Positions 22,881 through 33,310 of a stretch of 44,770 bases of DNA are shown here, one piece after another; positions within the stretch are counted from its first letter, which is position 1, and the number at the start of each line of letters is the position of its first letter. The position numbers and the translations under genes are program-made. The notes under the pieces are model-generated. The model was not told where the DNA came from. It worked only from the letters and a program-made list of their open reading frames with translations, and searched no databases. Location: assembly GCA_913062845.1 (NCBI GenBank), contig CAJXVZ010000021.1:1-44770 (forward strand), read 5' to 3'. This DNA comes from an uncultured Psychroflexus sp. (GTDB taxonomy: Bacteria; Bacteroidota; Bacteroidia; Flavobacteriales; Flavobacteriaceae).

Positions 22881-23801
22881 TTACAACAAACCATTTGTTT
22901 TTCTTACGCCTTCAGCACTTTCATGAAGTTTTGCTTTTTCAGCTTCATCAAGGTCAAGTTCAACAATCTGTTCGATGCCGTCCTTTCCAATGATAACCGG
23001 AACACCAATACAAATATCCTTTAATCCGTATTCCCCATCTAATAATGTTGAACATGGGAACATTTTTTTCTGATCGCAAGCTATAGATTGCACCAATGCA
23101 GATACAGCTGCTCCAGGCGCATACCAGGCACTTGTACCTAATAATTTGGTCAATGTAGCACCACCTACCTTGGTATCTTCTTTGACTTGTTCTAATCGTT
23201 CTTCAGATAAGAATTCTGTCACGCGCACACTGTTTCTTGTAGCTAATCTCGTTAAAGGTAACATTCCCGTATCGCTGTGACCACCTATGACCATCCCGCT
23301 AACATCTGATGCCGGACAGTCTAAAGCTTCTGCGAGTCTGTATTTGAAACGGGCAGAATCTAAAGCACCACCCATACCGATAATCTTATGTTTAGGCAAA
23401 TCAACGCTTTGATGTGCAAGGTATGTCATCGTATCCATTGGGTTACTTACCACAATTAAAGTAACATTTGGAGAATGTTTCACCAGGTTTGTTGAAACTT
23501 CCTTGACTATTCCAGCGTTTATACCTATAAGTTCTTCTCTGGTCATTCCAGGTTTTCTTGGTATACCACTGGTAATGACGGCTACATCGCTATTTGCTGT
23601 TTTGGAATAATCGTTTGTGGAACCTGTAATTCTGGTATCAAACCCGTTTAAGGTTGCAGTTTGTATAAGGTCCATAGCTTTACCTTCAGCAAAACCCTCT
23701 TTGATATCTAAGATCACGACCTCTGATGCAAAGTTTTTGATAGCGATATACTCTGCGCAGCTTGCACCTACTGCACCTGCTCCAACTACTGTTACTTTCA
23801 T
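22881..23801 (-). CDS. mdh: Malate dehydrogenase
   Basis: 306 aa, the LDH-like class of MDH. It oxidises malate to oxaloacetate with NAD+ in the citric acid cycle. The Rossmann motif GAGAVGASCAEY is at 7-18, and Asp32 or Asp43 fit NAD binding. Substrate and catalytic residues are visible: Arg82 and Arg88 (GIPRKPGMTREEL), Asn120 (VSNPMD), Arg151 (LDSARFKYRL) and the catalytic His175 (GGHSDTG). The gene stands alone with its own -7 box upstream and a strong terminator after it. Confidence 0.97.
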   Translation of the reverse strand: MKVTVVGAGAVGASCAEYIAIKNFASEVVILDIKEGFAEGKAMDLIQTATLNGFDTRITGSTNDYSKTANSDVAVITSGIPRKPGMTREELIGINAGIVKEVSTNLVKHSPNVTLIVVSNPMDTMTYLAHQSVDLPKHKIIGMGGALDSARFKYRLAEALDCPASDVSGMVIGGHSDTGMLPLTRLATRNSVRVTEFLSEERLEQVKEDTKVGGATLTKLLGTSAWYAPGAAVSALVQSIACDQKKMFPCSTLLDGEYGLKDICIGVPVIIGKDGIEQIVELDLDEAEKAKLHESAEGVRKTNGLL

Positions 23802-23844
23802 ATTGTTATTTTTTTAGTTTCTATTAATTTTAATAATATCCTTA

Positions 23845-23852
23845 CAAAAATA
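23845..23852 (-). promoter_or_regulatory. -7 promoter box of mdh
   Basis: TATTTTTG on the minus strand, 43 nt before the start codon; no clear TTG partner. Two TGTCATG direct repeats lie further upstream (about 23892-23912) and could be a regulator site. Confidence 0.4.
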
Positions 23853-23926
23853 ATTAATCACGATTATCTAACTATATTTAGTTGTCACTAATGTCATGAG
23901 AATTGTCATGTTTTTAACAAATTGAT

Positions 23927-24961
23927 TTAATTGAGGTTATAGTTTACCCCAAAACTGGCTGTACTGAACTCCTGCACAGAAAAATCACTGAAAATATTAA
24001 ACTTACCCAATTTGAGATTGGCACCTACATTAACTCTGGCACCACTTGTAGAGGTTTCAACTGTATAAGGCTGTATGTCAAAATTCAACGGAATTTCGAC
24101 ATCTTCTCTCAAAATATATACGCCTTTTGCACTTGTGGTCGTTTCAGCATTACCCACAACATAACCCAAGCTCCCGTAAAAATTCAGTTTTGGATATTTT
24201 GTTGAAACAATTCCTGAAAATAACCAAGAATTAGCATTAGAATTTATTCTGCCATCGAGATCATCTATTCTGTCCGATTCTGTGAATTGGTAATTTCCGT
24301 TAAAATTGGTATATCCCACAAAAGCAGAAATATGAAAAGGGAAATCTTCTTTAAAATTTGCCCATTTGGTGATTTCATTTTGAAGACCAAAGCCAAGGAA
24401 TTGAGCATCGATATCTTCATAGTTAAAACTTGGCATATACCTTACTTTCAGCTCAAAACCCTCAGGCAGTCCCATACTCGCCTGCAAAAATGCCGTCGGC
24501 ATAAAATTGACCACACTTGCTATACCATTTGGAAATTTTAGCTCAATGTCTCTAAAATCATTTTCTGAAAGTTCTACTTCAAGAAAAAAACTGATATCCA
24601 GCTGATTTTCTCCCAATATAGTGGCAACACTTGTCTGAGTTTCACCGGATTTTAATCTTGTGCTGTTATAATCTGACTCTCTAAAGAGAAATTGCCTGTC
24701 TCTCGAGTTTGCTATGGTAACATTACCCACCAGACTTAAATCAAACTTCCACTTATCCTTGGTTTTTGCTGTATGAAGCCAACCATTACTCATGGCATGA
24801 ACGAGAGCAGAAAGCCCTGGTTTGTAAAACTTATCACTAAACTGCTCTATGTCATCATAAACCAGTTCAAAACTGGCATTAAGGACATCCTCATCTATGA
24901 TTTGGGCTTTTGATTTAAAAACAGTAAGTGAAATCAATAAGGCAAATAAAATATATCTCAT
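23927..24961 (-). CDS. DUF6588-type outer-membrane beta-barrel-like protein
   Basis: 344 aa. Signal peptide 1-19 (FALLISLTVFKSKA). The rest is rich in alternating aromatic and polar residues and ends in a beta-strand pattern (FGVNYNLN), as expected for an outer-membrane barrel. The overall pattern (VYDDIEQFSDKFYKPGLSALVHAMSNGW early, many glycine-aromatic strands later) matches the family I know as DUF6588. The function is unknown. It lies 25 nt after gyrB on the same strand and is probably co-transcribed with it. Confidence 0.8.
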   Translation of the reverse strand: MRYILFALLISLTVFKSKAQIIDEDVLNASFELVYDDIEQFSDKFYKPGLSALVHAMSNGWLHTAKTKDKWKFDLSLVGNVTIANSRDRQFLFRESDYNSTRLKSGETQTSVATILGENQLDISFFLEVELSENDFRDIELKFPNGIASVVNFMPTAFLQASMGLPEGFELKVRYMPSFNYEDIDAQFLGFGLQNEITKWANFKEDFPFHISAFVGYTNFNGNYQFTESDRIDDLDGRINSNANSWLFSGIVSTKYPKLNFYGSLGYVVGNAETTTSAKGVYILREDVEIPLNFDIQPYTVETSTSGARVNVGANLKLGKFNIFSDFSVQEFSTASFGVNYNLN

Positions 24962-24986
24962 GTTGGAGTTTAAAATAAAATAGGAC

Positions 24987-26945
<1,959 letters not shown>

Positions 26946-26955
26946 TCATAACCCA

Positions 26956-26963
26956 CAAATATA
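26956..26963 (-). promoter_or_regulatory. -7 promoter box of gyrB
   Basis: TATATTTG on the minus strand, a perfect TAnnTTTG match, 29 nt before the gyrB start. The -33 region lacks a clear TTG. Confidence 0.5.
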
Positions 26964-27103
26964 AGTAAACCCCTATTATATACTTTAAAATAAGGCTGAT
27001 TAAAACAAGTAGTTATCAACAATTAAATGTTAAAAAAAACAAATTTAACAAGACCTAAACTTAACCGAATTGCAATTTACTTTAACATTGAAATAAAAAA
27101 ATT

Positions 27104-27631
27104 ATGTACTCTAAATTTCTAATCATTTTATTGACTTTTTTTAGCTTAAACATCGCTTCTGCTCAGGAGTTTCCAAAAGTTGATGTGAGTGCCATGGATG
27201 CCGTTATCCTGAGAACAGACGATGGAAAATCCTTTATGAGGGTTATTTACAGTCGTCCTCAAAAAAAGGGCAGAGACATTTTTGGTGAACTGGTACCTTA
27301 CGGAAAAGTATGGAGAACCGGAGCCAATGAGGCCACAGAAATTACATTCTATCAGGATGTCTTGTTTGGGGATAAAAAAGTCGATGCAGGAACCTACTCT
27401 TTCTTCACAATACCTAATGAGGACGAATGGACCATCATTCTTAACCAAGAACTGAACCAATGGGGAGCTTACCGTTATGATAAAGACAAAGACATTGCCA
27501 GAATAAAGGTAAAGTCCAGAAAAACTGCAGCTGAAGTTGAAACCTTTTCCATTACAACCAGAAAAGTAGATGAAGGCTATAACCTTCTGCTGGGATGGGA
27601 TGATACCTTCGTGGAAATACCAGTGAAATAA
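27104..27631 (+). CDS. DUF2911 periplasmic protein
   Basis: 175 aa with a signal peptide at 1-20 (ending NIASAQ). The DUF2911 pattern is clear: SRPQKKGRDIFGELVPYGKVWRTGANEATEITF, then AGTYSFFTIPNEDEWTIILN and ETFSITTRKVDEGYNLLLGWDDT. The function is unknown; it is probably a small beta-sandwich in the periplasm. It converges with the decarboxylase gene, whose stop codon lies only 2 nt away, within an 18-bp perfect palindrome. Confidence 0.92.
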   Translation: MYSKFLIILLTFFSLNIASAQEFPKVDVSAMDAVILRTDDGKSFMRVIYSRPQKKGRDIFGELVPYGKVWRTGANEATEITFYQDVLFGDKKVDAGTYSFFTIPNEDEWTIILNQELNQWGAYRYDKDKDIARIKVKSRKTAAEVETFSITTRKVDEGYNLLLGWDDTFVEIPVK

Positions 27632-27641
27632 ATTTATTTCA
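27624..27641. terminator. 18-bp perfect palindrome containing both stop codons of a convergent pair
   Basis: TGAAATAAATTTATTTCA reads the same on both strands and carries the TAA of the DUF2911 gene and the TAA of the decarboxylase gene. It may act as a weak two-sided terminator, though it is all A-T rich and lacks a GC stem. Confidence 0.4.
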
Positions 27642-29022
27642 TACTTTCAAGTATTTCAACAACGTCCTCTTCTGTGGTGTCCGGATTTATAAAACAAAAT
27701 CTGGAAATGGTTTTAGTCTTATTGTTTTTGGTCCACTTAGTAGGTGTTACTAAGGCAAAGCCTTTTTTATGATTATCGTAGGTCCAGTTTCTGTAATCCG
27801 TAGGATTCCAGTTTTTTCTTTCAAATAAAACGCAGGATAATCCCGGTTCTCTGACGAGCTCTACATGTGGCATTGAATTTATTTTTTCTCCGGCAAATTT
27901 TGCCAATTCCAGACCTCTTTCTATTGCCATTTCGTAGGTTTTTGTGCCGTGCATAGCCAATGAGAACCAGAGTGGCAAACCTCTGAGCCTACGTGTCAAC
28001 TGAATTTGATAATCGGCGGGATTAAAGCCCTGTGCACCTTCATCTTTAAATATATCCAAATAAGCACCTTTTTGAGAATGTGCTTTTCTAGCGTGATCCA
28101 GGTTTTTATATATTACAGCCCCACAATCATAAGGTGAAAACAACCATTTATGCGGATCTATTGTGATACTGTCTGCTTTTTCTATACCATTGAACAAATG
28201 TCTAACAGATGGTGCAGCTAAAGCTCCTCCACCATAAGCGGCATCAACGTGAAACCAAAGGTTTTCTTTTTCACAAACCTGTGCTATGGTATCCAACTCG
28301 TCAATTATGCCGGCATTGGTTGTTCCTCCGGTGGCTATGACCGCAAACAATCTTTTCCTGTCAATCGCACTCAGACCATCAATCTTTTTTTGAAGAAAGT
28401 CCCCAGTCAGCCTGTCTTCTCCATGGTCATCCACCAGTATAATGTCTGCATCAATAACCTGAGCCATAGATATTATTGAAGAATGCGCTCCAGAAGACGT
28501 AATGAGTAAAGCTTTAAAGGCCTTGTTTTCATCATTAAGACTTCTCCAGTATTCACGTGCAGCGATCATAGCAGATAAGTTGGCTGCAGTACCACCACTT
28601 GTAAACACTCCAAAAGCAGTTTCGGGAAGACCTGTTAAAGACACCAGCCATTTCATGGCTTGATTTTCACAATAAATGCCTCCGGCGCCTGTCATCCAGT
28701 ATGCACCGTGAATACTTGATGCCGAGGTCACCAGATCAAAAAGAATGGCAGCTCTGGTTGGTGCTGCTGGCACAAAAGCGAGATGTCTGGGATGATCTAC
28801 GGGTACAGCAGCTTTAGCCAGAATATCCCTGAACAGCTGAAAGGCTTTTTCACCACCGATACCTTTTTCTGTTATGGTAGTTCCGACCAGTTTATCCAAT
28901 AATTCTTCTTTTTTTGGCGACCCTAATTCCGGGTTTGTATTTGATATTCTGTTAATCGCATATTTCATGATATCGAGGGTCATTTCTACCGTATCGATAT
29001 CTATGGCGTGCATACTTTTCAT
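27634..29022 (-). CDS. PLP-dependent group II amino acid decarboxylase
   Basis: 462 aa. The pyridoxal-phosphate fold is clear: FTSGGTAANLSAMIAAR (140-156), FHVDAAYGGGA (258-267) with Asp260 for the cofactor ring, and the cofactor lysine Lys292 in IDPHKWLFSPYDCG. This family removes the carboxyl group of aromatic amino acids, glutamate, aspartate or diaminobutyrate; the exact substrate cannot be told from the sequence. The start may be the first Met or the fourth residue Met. It has its own -7 box at 29042-29049 and converges with the DUF2911 gene. Confidence 0.9.
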   Translation of the reverse strand: MKSMHAIDIDTVEMTLDIMKYAINRISNTNPELGSPKKEELLDKLVGTTITEKGIGGEKAFQLFRDILAKAAVPVDHPRHLAFVPAAPTRAAILFDLVTSASSIHGAYWMTGAGGIYCENQAMKWLVSLTGLPETAFGVFTSGGTAANLSAMIAAREYWRSLNDENKAFKALLITSSGAHSSIISMAQVIDADIILVDDHGEDRLTGDFLQKKIDGLSAIDRKRLFAVIATGGTTNAGIIDELDTIAQVCEKENLWFHVDAAYGGGALAAPSVRHLFNGIEKADSITIDPHKWLFSPYDCGAVIYKNLDHARKAHSQKGAYLDIFKDEGAQGFNPADYQIQLTRRLRGLPLWFSLAMHGTKTYEMAIERGLELAKFAGEKINSMPHVELVREPGLSCVLFERKNWNPTDYRNWTYDNHKKGFALVTPTKWTKNNKTKTISRFCFINPDTTEEDVVEILESMK

Positions 29023-29041
29023 AACTTGAATTTTGAGTTCG

Positions 29042-29049
29042 CAAATTTA
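29042..29049 (-). promoter_or_regulatory. -7 promoter box of the decarboxylase gene
   Basis: TAAATTTG on the minus strand, 19 nt before the start codon. The -33 partner is weak. Confidence 0.5.
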
Positions 29050-29084
29050 GGCAACTCCAACGAGAGGGCATTAAAAAGTAAAGT

Positions 29085-30725
29085 TTAAATACAGTCTGTC
29101 GTAAATCTGTCCGGAATACTTTTGGGATTAGTATTCAACTCCAACAATGAAAATTTAAAATTAAAAGGATCCAGATTATCGATGATAAACTTTTGAAACG
29201 AATTTCCGTAGGTTAAATAGATATCAGAAAAATTGACATAACGCTCCTGTAAATTACCTTTTGGAAGCAATTTGTCCTGATATGAGATAAGTCTGTCCGT
29301 TTCATCTTTCAATTTTCTTCGCTGAGCTTTGAGTAATCTTTTTTCAAGTTTTTCCAGTCCTTTGATTTGTTTAGTTTCCTGGGCCGCAACAGCATTGAAA
29401 AAAGTTTTATCAGTTCTCTCAGCCAACTTGTAAAGCGCTTTAAATTGTTGAACAAGATGTACTTTCTGTGGCGTAAAGTCAATATCAATTGATGAGATGG
29501 CTTTCACGTGCTGGTTTTTAAGATTGACCGGAGACTGAAACAAATCCGCCAGTTTAATATCCAGCTTATCTAGTTTATTTTTAGTCTTTTCGGAATACAG
29601 AAGCACTGAATTACGCATCTGTAACATAGGGAATGTCACATTGAAAGCTTCAAAAGTAGATTTGAGCTGCAACCAGTATGCCAACTCTCCTGCGCCACCA
29701 ACATAAGACAAATTGGGTAATAAAACTTCCTGATACAATGGTCTCAACAAGGCGTTTGGCGAAAAACGTTCGGGATGTTCATCTATTTCTTTTAGAATAT
29801 CATTTATCGAAAATGAAAGCTCGGTTTCATTAACAAAAAAGCGTTCATCTTTGAAAACCAATCGCTTCCTTAAATTATCTTTCAGGTAAAAATAATTGAT
29901 CTCTCTCGGTGTAACCTGCTCGTGATAACCCAAATCTTTTAATAGTGAAGACGTCCTGGAAACTTGTTCAAATGTCGTATTGGAAAGTAATTCTTTTTTG
30001 ATGTAAGGCTTTAGTGTAGATTTTAACTCTCGCTGATTTGGCTCAATGATTACCAGACCCTGTTCTCCAAATAACGCGTTATAGAGATAAATACTTGCAG
30101 AAGACAAATCTTTATGTTCTAAATATGCATTTTGAAATAATCTCTTAAGTTCTCCGGCTGATTGCCCTTTGGGTAATACAGAGGCAAATTCTTCAAATAC
30201 TTCAGAAAGACCATCTGTAGATAATTCTCCAACAGCACCGGCAGTTTTCCTATTCCATTTTAAAGTCTTATTGTGGAGATGAAAGTGATTGATTTCTTCA
30301 AAGTCGTGATCTTCTGAAGCCAACCAAAATACAGGAACAAAATTGTACTTTGGATAAGTCTGACTTAAAACCTTACAGGAATTTATAACCGAAATAATCT
30401 TGTAAAATGTATATAGTGGCCCTGTAAACAAATTTAACTGGTGTCCTGTTGTAATTGTAAAAGTGTTGTCTTCTGCCAGTAGCTGAATATGCTTTTTGGT
30501 GAGATCTGAAGGATCAAATTGCTTATATTGTTCGTTAAGTTGATTTACTAAAATGCTTCGGTGTTCAGTGTTATAATTGCTTTGCTTTTCATTAATCTGA
30601 TCTATGAAGTTTTCTTTTGATGTAAAGCGATTATAAAATGTGGAAAGCTGAGGATGCTGATTGATATAATCTATAAAAAGCGGTTTGAACCTTTTAGTTT
30701 CTTCATAGCTTATACAATCATTCAT
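29085..30725 (-). CDS. bshC: Bacillithiol biosynthesis cysteine-adding enzyme BshC
   Basis: 546 aa, normal length. BshC is the presumed last enzyme of bacillithiol synthesis, joining cysteine to glucosaminyl-malate. Typical motifs are TGHQLNLFTGPLYTFYKIIS, VPVFWLASEDHDFEEINHF and, later, LRPLYQEVLLPNLSYVGGAGELAYWLQL. A long coiled-coil region sits at about 440-500 (rich in Lys, Leu and Glu). Its presence implies the cell uses bacillithiol as its low-molecular-weight thiol, as many flavobacteria do. A perfect TATATTTG box lies 13 nt before the start codon. Confidence 0.96.
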   Translation of the reverse strand: MNDCISYEETKRFKPLFIDYINQHPQLSTFYNRFTSKENFIDQINEKQSNYNTEHRSILVNQLNEQYKQFDPSDLTKKHIQLLAEDNTFTITTGHQLNLFTGPLYTFYKIISVINSCKVLSQTYPKYNFVPVFWLASEDHDFEEINHFHLHNKTLKWNRKTAGAVGELSTDGLSEVFEEFASVLPKGQSAGELKRLFQNAYLEHKDLSSASIYLYNALFGEQGLVIIEPNQRELKSTLKPYIKKELLSNTTFEQVSRTSSLLKDLGYHEQVTPREINYFYLKDNLRKRLVFKDERFFVNETELSFSINDILKEIDEHPERFSPNALLRPLYQEVLLPNLSYVGGAGELAYWLQLKSTFEAFNVTFPMLQMRNSVLLYSEKTKNKLDKLDIKLADLFQSPVNLKNQHVKAISSIDIDFTPQKVHLVQQFKALYKLAERTDKTFFNAVAAQETKQIKGLEKLEKRLLKAQRRKLKDETDRLISYQDKLLPKGNLQERYVNFSDIYLTYGNSFQKFIIDNLDPFNFKFSLLELNTNPKSIPDRFTTDCI

Positions 30726-30738
30726 ATTTTTTTTGAAA

Positions 30739-30746
30739 CAAATATA
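30739..30746 (-). promoter_or_regulatory. -7 promoter box of bshC
   Basis: TATATTTG on the minus strand, 13 nt before the bshC start. Confidence 0.5.
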
Positions 30747-30899
30747 GTTGAGACAGGGAATTTGAAAACACTTGTTAAGTATATTGTAACATGTTAAATA
30801 CTGTTTTCCTATAATCTATCAAAATTGATATCTACAATTAATTTCCTAAGGCTCAAAAAACATAACATTCACATTATTAAGATATTTTAAGTTTTTGTT

Positions 30900-30907
30900 T
30901 AACTTTG
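30900..30907 (+). promoter_or_regulatory. -7 promoter box of the 2TM gene pair
   Basis: TAACTTTG fits TAnnTTTG exactly and lies 27 nt before the ATG at 30935. It overlaps an upstream in-frame ATG (30905), which argues that the later ATG is the true start. Confidence 0.5.
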
Positions 30908-30934
30908 TTTTATACTTTTCATAAATCAAATAAT

Positions 30935-31216
30935 ATGGAAAACAAAGATTTTAATCCCGAAAACAGTCGTTACCTAAAAGCAAAGGAACGCGTAGAAGAA
31001 CTAAAAGGATTTTACAGTAATTTGATTGCCTATTGTTGTATAATTCCGCTCTTGGCTTTAATAAATTATCTGACTTACTGGAACTTTCAATGGTTTTGGT
31101 TTGCAGCAGCAGGTTGGGGTGTTGGCGTGATTATACATGCATTCACCGTATTCGGTTATGGCAAAAACTGGGAAGAACGCAAGATCAGAGAATTGATGAA
31201 GAAAGATAATTTTTAA
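30935..31216 (+). CDS. 2TM domain membrane protein
   Basis: 93 aa from the chosen ATG (MENKDFNPE). An earlier in-frame ATG at 30905 is rejected because it overlaps the -7 promoter box and adds a sequence unlike the family. The 2TM domain is clear: a charged start (YLKAKERVEELKGFYSNLI), two spans (about 29-47 and 54-75) with the conserved NFQWFWFAAAGWGVGVIIHAF segment, and the end motif GKNWEERKIRELM. Similar domains are fused to LytTR or histidine-kinase regulators elsewhere. The stop codon directly precedes the next 2TM gene, a tandem duplicate. Confidence 0.88.
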   Translation: MENKDFNPENSRYLKAKERVEELKGFYSNLIAYCCIIPLLALINYLTYWNFQWFWFAAAGWGVGVIIHAFTVFGYGKNWEERKIRELMKKDNF

Positions 31217-31519
31217 ATGATGGAAAACAAGGATACACAATACTTACAGGAAGAGAAATACCTTAGAGCCAAAAAAAGAGTTAAGGATATCAGTGGTTTT
31301 TACTGGCATCTTTTCTTTTACCTTTTGGTTAATCTAGGTTTGTTGATTTTTGCGCATAATATTTTTGATAACGGGCAATACATGAATTGGGAAAATTACA
31401 GCACGGCATTTTTTTGGGGTATTGGTTTATTTTTTCATTGGTTTGGCGTTTTCGGTAAGAATATTCTATTCTCTAAAGACTGGGAAGAACGCAAGATCAA
31501 GGAATTTATGGAGGATTGA
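31217..31519 (+). CDS. 2TM domain membrane protein (tandem paralog)
   Basis: 100 aa, starting ATGATG directly after the stop of the preceding gene. It repeats the same plan: YLRAKKRVKDISGFYWHLF, two spans, FFWGIGLFFHWFGVFGKN, and the end motif DWEERKIKEFME. The pair clearly arose by duplication and is co-transcribed. The function is unknown; the proteins might form a membrane complex together. Confidence 0.88.
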   Translation: MMENKDTQYLQEEKYLRAKKRVKDISGFYWHLFFYLLVNLGLLIFAHNIFDNGQYMNWENYSTAFFWGIGLFFHWFGVFGKNILFSKDWEERKIKEFMED

Positions 31520-31637
31520 GTATGGATTTAACCTGTATTTATTAATCCAGTAATCCGGAAATAATTTTATAGTTCACCTCTTCGAAAGAAAGTTTCGCAG
31601 TCAGCATTTTCTGATATGAGATTGACTGAAATAACAA

Positions 31638-32183
31638 TCAGCTTTTATCACCACTTTTGGTTTCTTTCCTTGTAAGCCATTTGGCGATCCTATCATAGTT
31701 TGTTATAAGAACAATACCTATTAGAATATTTAAACCGGCAATTGTCCAGTTAAAATAATCGGTAGTTTTCCCAAATGACACTTCTTCCAGATAATTTAAA
31801 CCATGTGAAGAAACCTGTTTTTTAAATGCCAGATAGGTGTATTGCAGGAAATTCGGGAGATAATCTATGATTAAAAATCCGGCTATAATAATTATTGATA
31901 GACTGAAGATTTTTTCAGTATCAAAGTTTCCAAATTCAATCCGATCATCATCAAAGCCTTTATCAATTTTTAATAGATCGATAATTTTATCTGTTTTTAA
32001 AATAAGAAAAATGTAGATCAGGCAAACAAGTGCAGAGGCTCCAAAAATCCACACAAGTGTAATGACTTCAAATTGAAAAGTCACATAACCGATGTTTGAC
32101 GGGATATAACTAAAGACGGCTAATATGAGTGCATATAAACCAAATAACTTAATGATGATCCGGAAAAAATCTCGTTTTGTCAT
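31638..32183 (-). CDS. Unknown four-span membrane protein
   Basis: 181 aa. Hydrophobic spans lie at about 8-28, 35-62, 92-112 and 146-166, with a charged loop between spans two and three (KTDKIIDLLKIDKGFDDDRIEF). There is no signal peptide beyond the first span and no recognised family. It lies alone, upstream of the decayed lipoprotein gene on the same strand reading. Such small membrane proteins are common in flavobacteria without known function. Confidence 0.75.
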   Translation of the reverse strand: MTKRDFFRIIIKLFGLYALILAVFSYIPSNIGYVTFQFEVITLVWIFGASALVCLIYIFLILKTDKIIDLLKIDKGFDDDRIEFGNFDTEKIFSLSIIIIAGFLIIDYLPNFLQYTYLAFKKQVSSHGLNYLEEVSFGKTTDYFNWTIAGLNILIGIVLITNYDRIAKWLTRKETKSGDKS

Positions 32184-33310
32184 TTAAACAGATTTTTTGT
32201 GTTTTGAACTGATAGCGTTTTTTATCAATCTTAGAGATTTATTACATTTTATATTGCTTGTAAAAATAGATATTTAAATCATATATCTAAATGCAAGAAT
32301 TGATACTAAAATGCAATCAATCATGTAAAGAGATTGGCTTACTTTTTCTGATCAGCGTATCATTCAAGTATGTAATTCCTGCTGGTGTCCAGGTTTTCTT
32401 TTCAAGGACCATACTATCAGCGTCCAGTTAAATGATTTTCCATTGCCATTCTTTTTGATTCAGAACAGGATTTTCTAATGCCATAAGTATATATTCGGAA
32501 GTATTATTAATATCTATTTGCGATTTAAAAGTGTAGAATGTCTGATAAAGCTTTATATAATCTTTGGTGATTACATAATAAGGACAAGATTCAAAATCCT
32601 GTTTAGAATATCCATCTGGTACCGGAGGTACCTTTGGTTTTAAAACACTGTCTTTTAGTGCGTAATCATAAATTTTTTCATTTTCTTTTCTAATCCAAAT
32701 TCCAAAAATTAAGTCTTTGTCCCAATTTATTTTTCTTTCTGTTAAAATAAACTTATTGCCTGACAGACTTATGCCCTCACATTCAAAATTATCCTTATTA
32801 ACTTGTTTAATACCTATTACGTTTGTGCCCAGAATGAGTAAGTCAGTGCCATCGTAGTTAGTTATTTTCCATGGAATATTTTCTTCCCATCTGTTGCCGA
32901 AAATCTGATAAGTAGAATCTTTAAATTCGATAACAAGGTTTTCCTGTTTATTTTAATTGGAAAGGGTAAAAGATTTATTTTGAAACAGGATTTTTGAAAG
33001 ACCTGATTTATCCTTTTTATTGCAACCAGACATTGCTATGATGAGCAGTACAAGAAGTATATTTTTTTCATTGTAAATGATGGCCAATTGGAGATCTTTT
33101 CCAGGCAGGTAAATAATAGTTGCTCTTTTCAGTAAAACAAAAATTTGAAAAAAATTACAAGGTTTTCAATCAAACCACATCAATTGAAAGTCTGGATAAA
33201 AATCTTAAAATAATAAATTTTAGTTTTTTAAATTAGAACTATAACTTTAAAAGCTTTTAAATTATGTAAAATTTTGTCATATAGCAACATAGAACGTAAA
33301 CAAGCCCTTT
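32184..33310. other. 1.1-kb stretch with no intact gene
   Basis: Most of this stretch is the remains of a lipoprotein gene on the minus strand (32317-33071). The rest, 33072-33310, is AT-rich spacer in which I see nothing clear. Confidence 0.7.
32317..33071 (-). pseudogene. Decayed lipoprotein gene (frameshift and two stops)
   Basis: Read on the minus strand, a lipoprotein signal ILLVLLIIAMSGCNKK is in one frame, but the ATG at 33069-33071 is out of frame: the poly-A run after ATG has seven A where eight would be needed. The frame then meets TAA at 32953-32955, reopens for 174 codons with coherent protein sequence (WEENIPWKITNYDGTDLL; QDFESCPYYVITKDYIKLY), meets another TAA at 32428-32430, and continues to TGA at 32317-32319. 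The single shared frame across both stops shows one former gene of about 250 codons. The family is not recognised. Confidence 0.75.

Noticed and set aside
32317-33071. Programmed frameshifting or stop read-through of an active lipoprotein gene
   Set aside because: Three independent lesions are present, two of them plain TAA stops with no slippery site or pseudoknot. Decay is the simpler reading.
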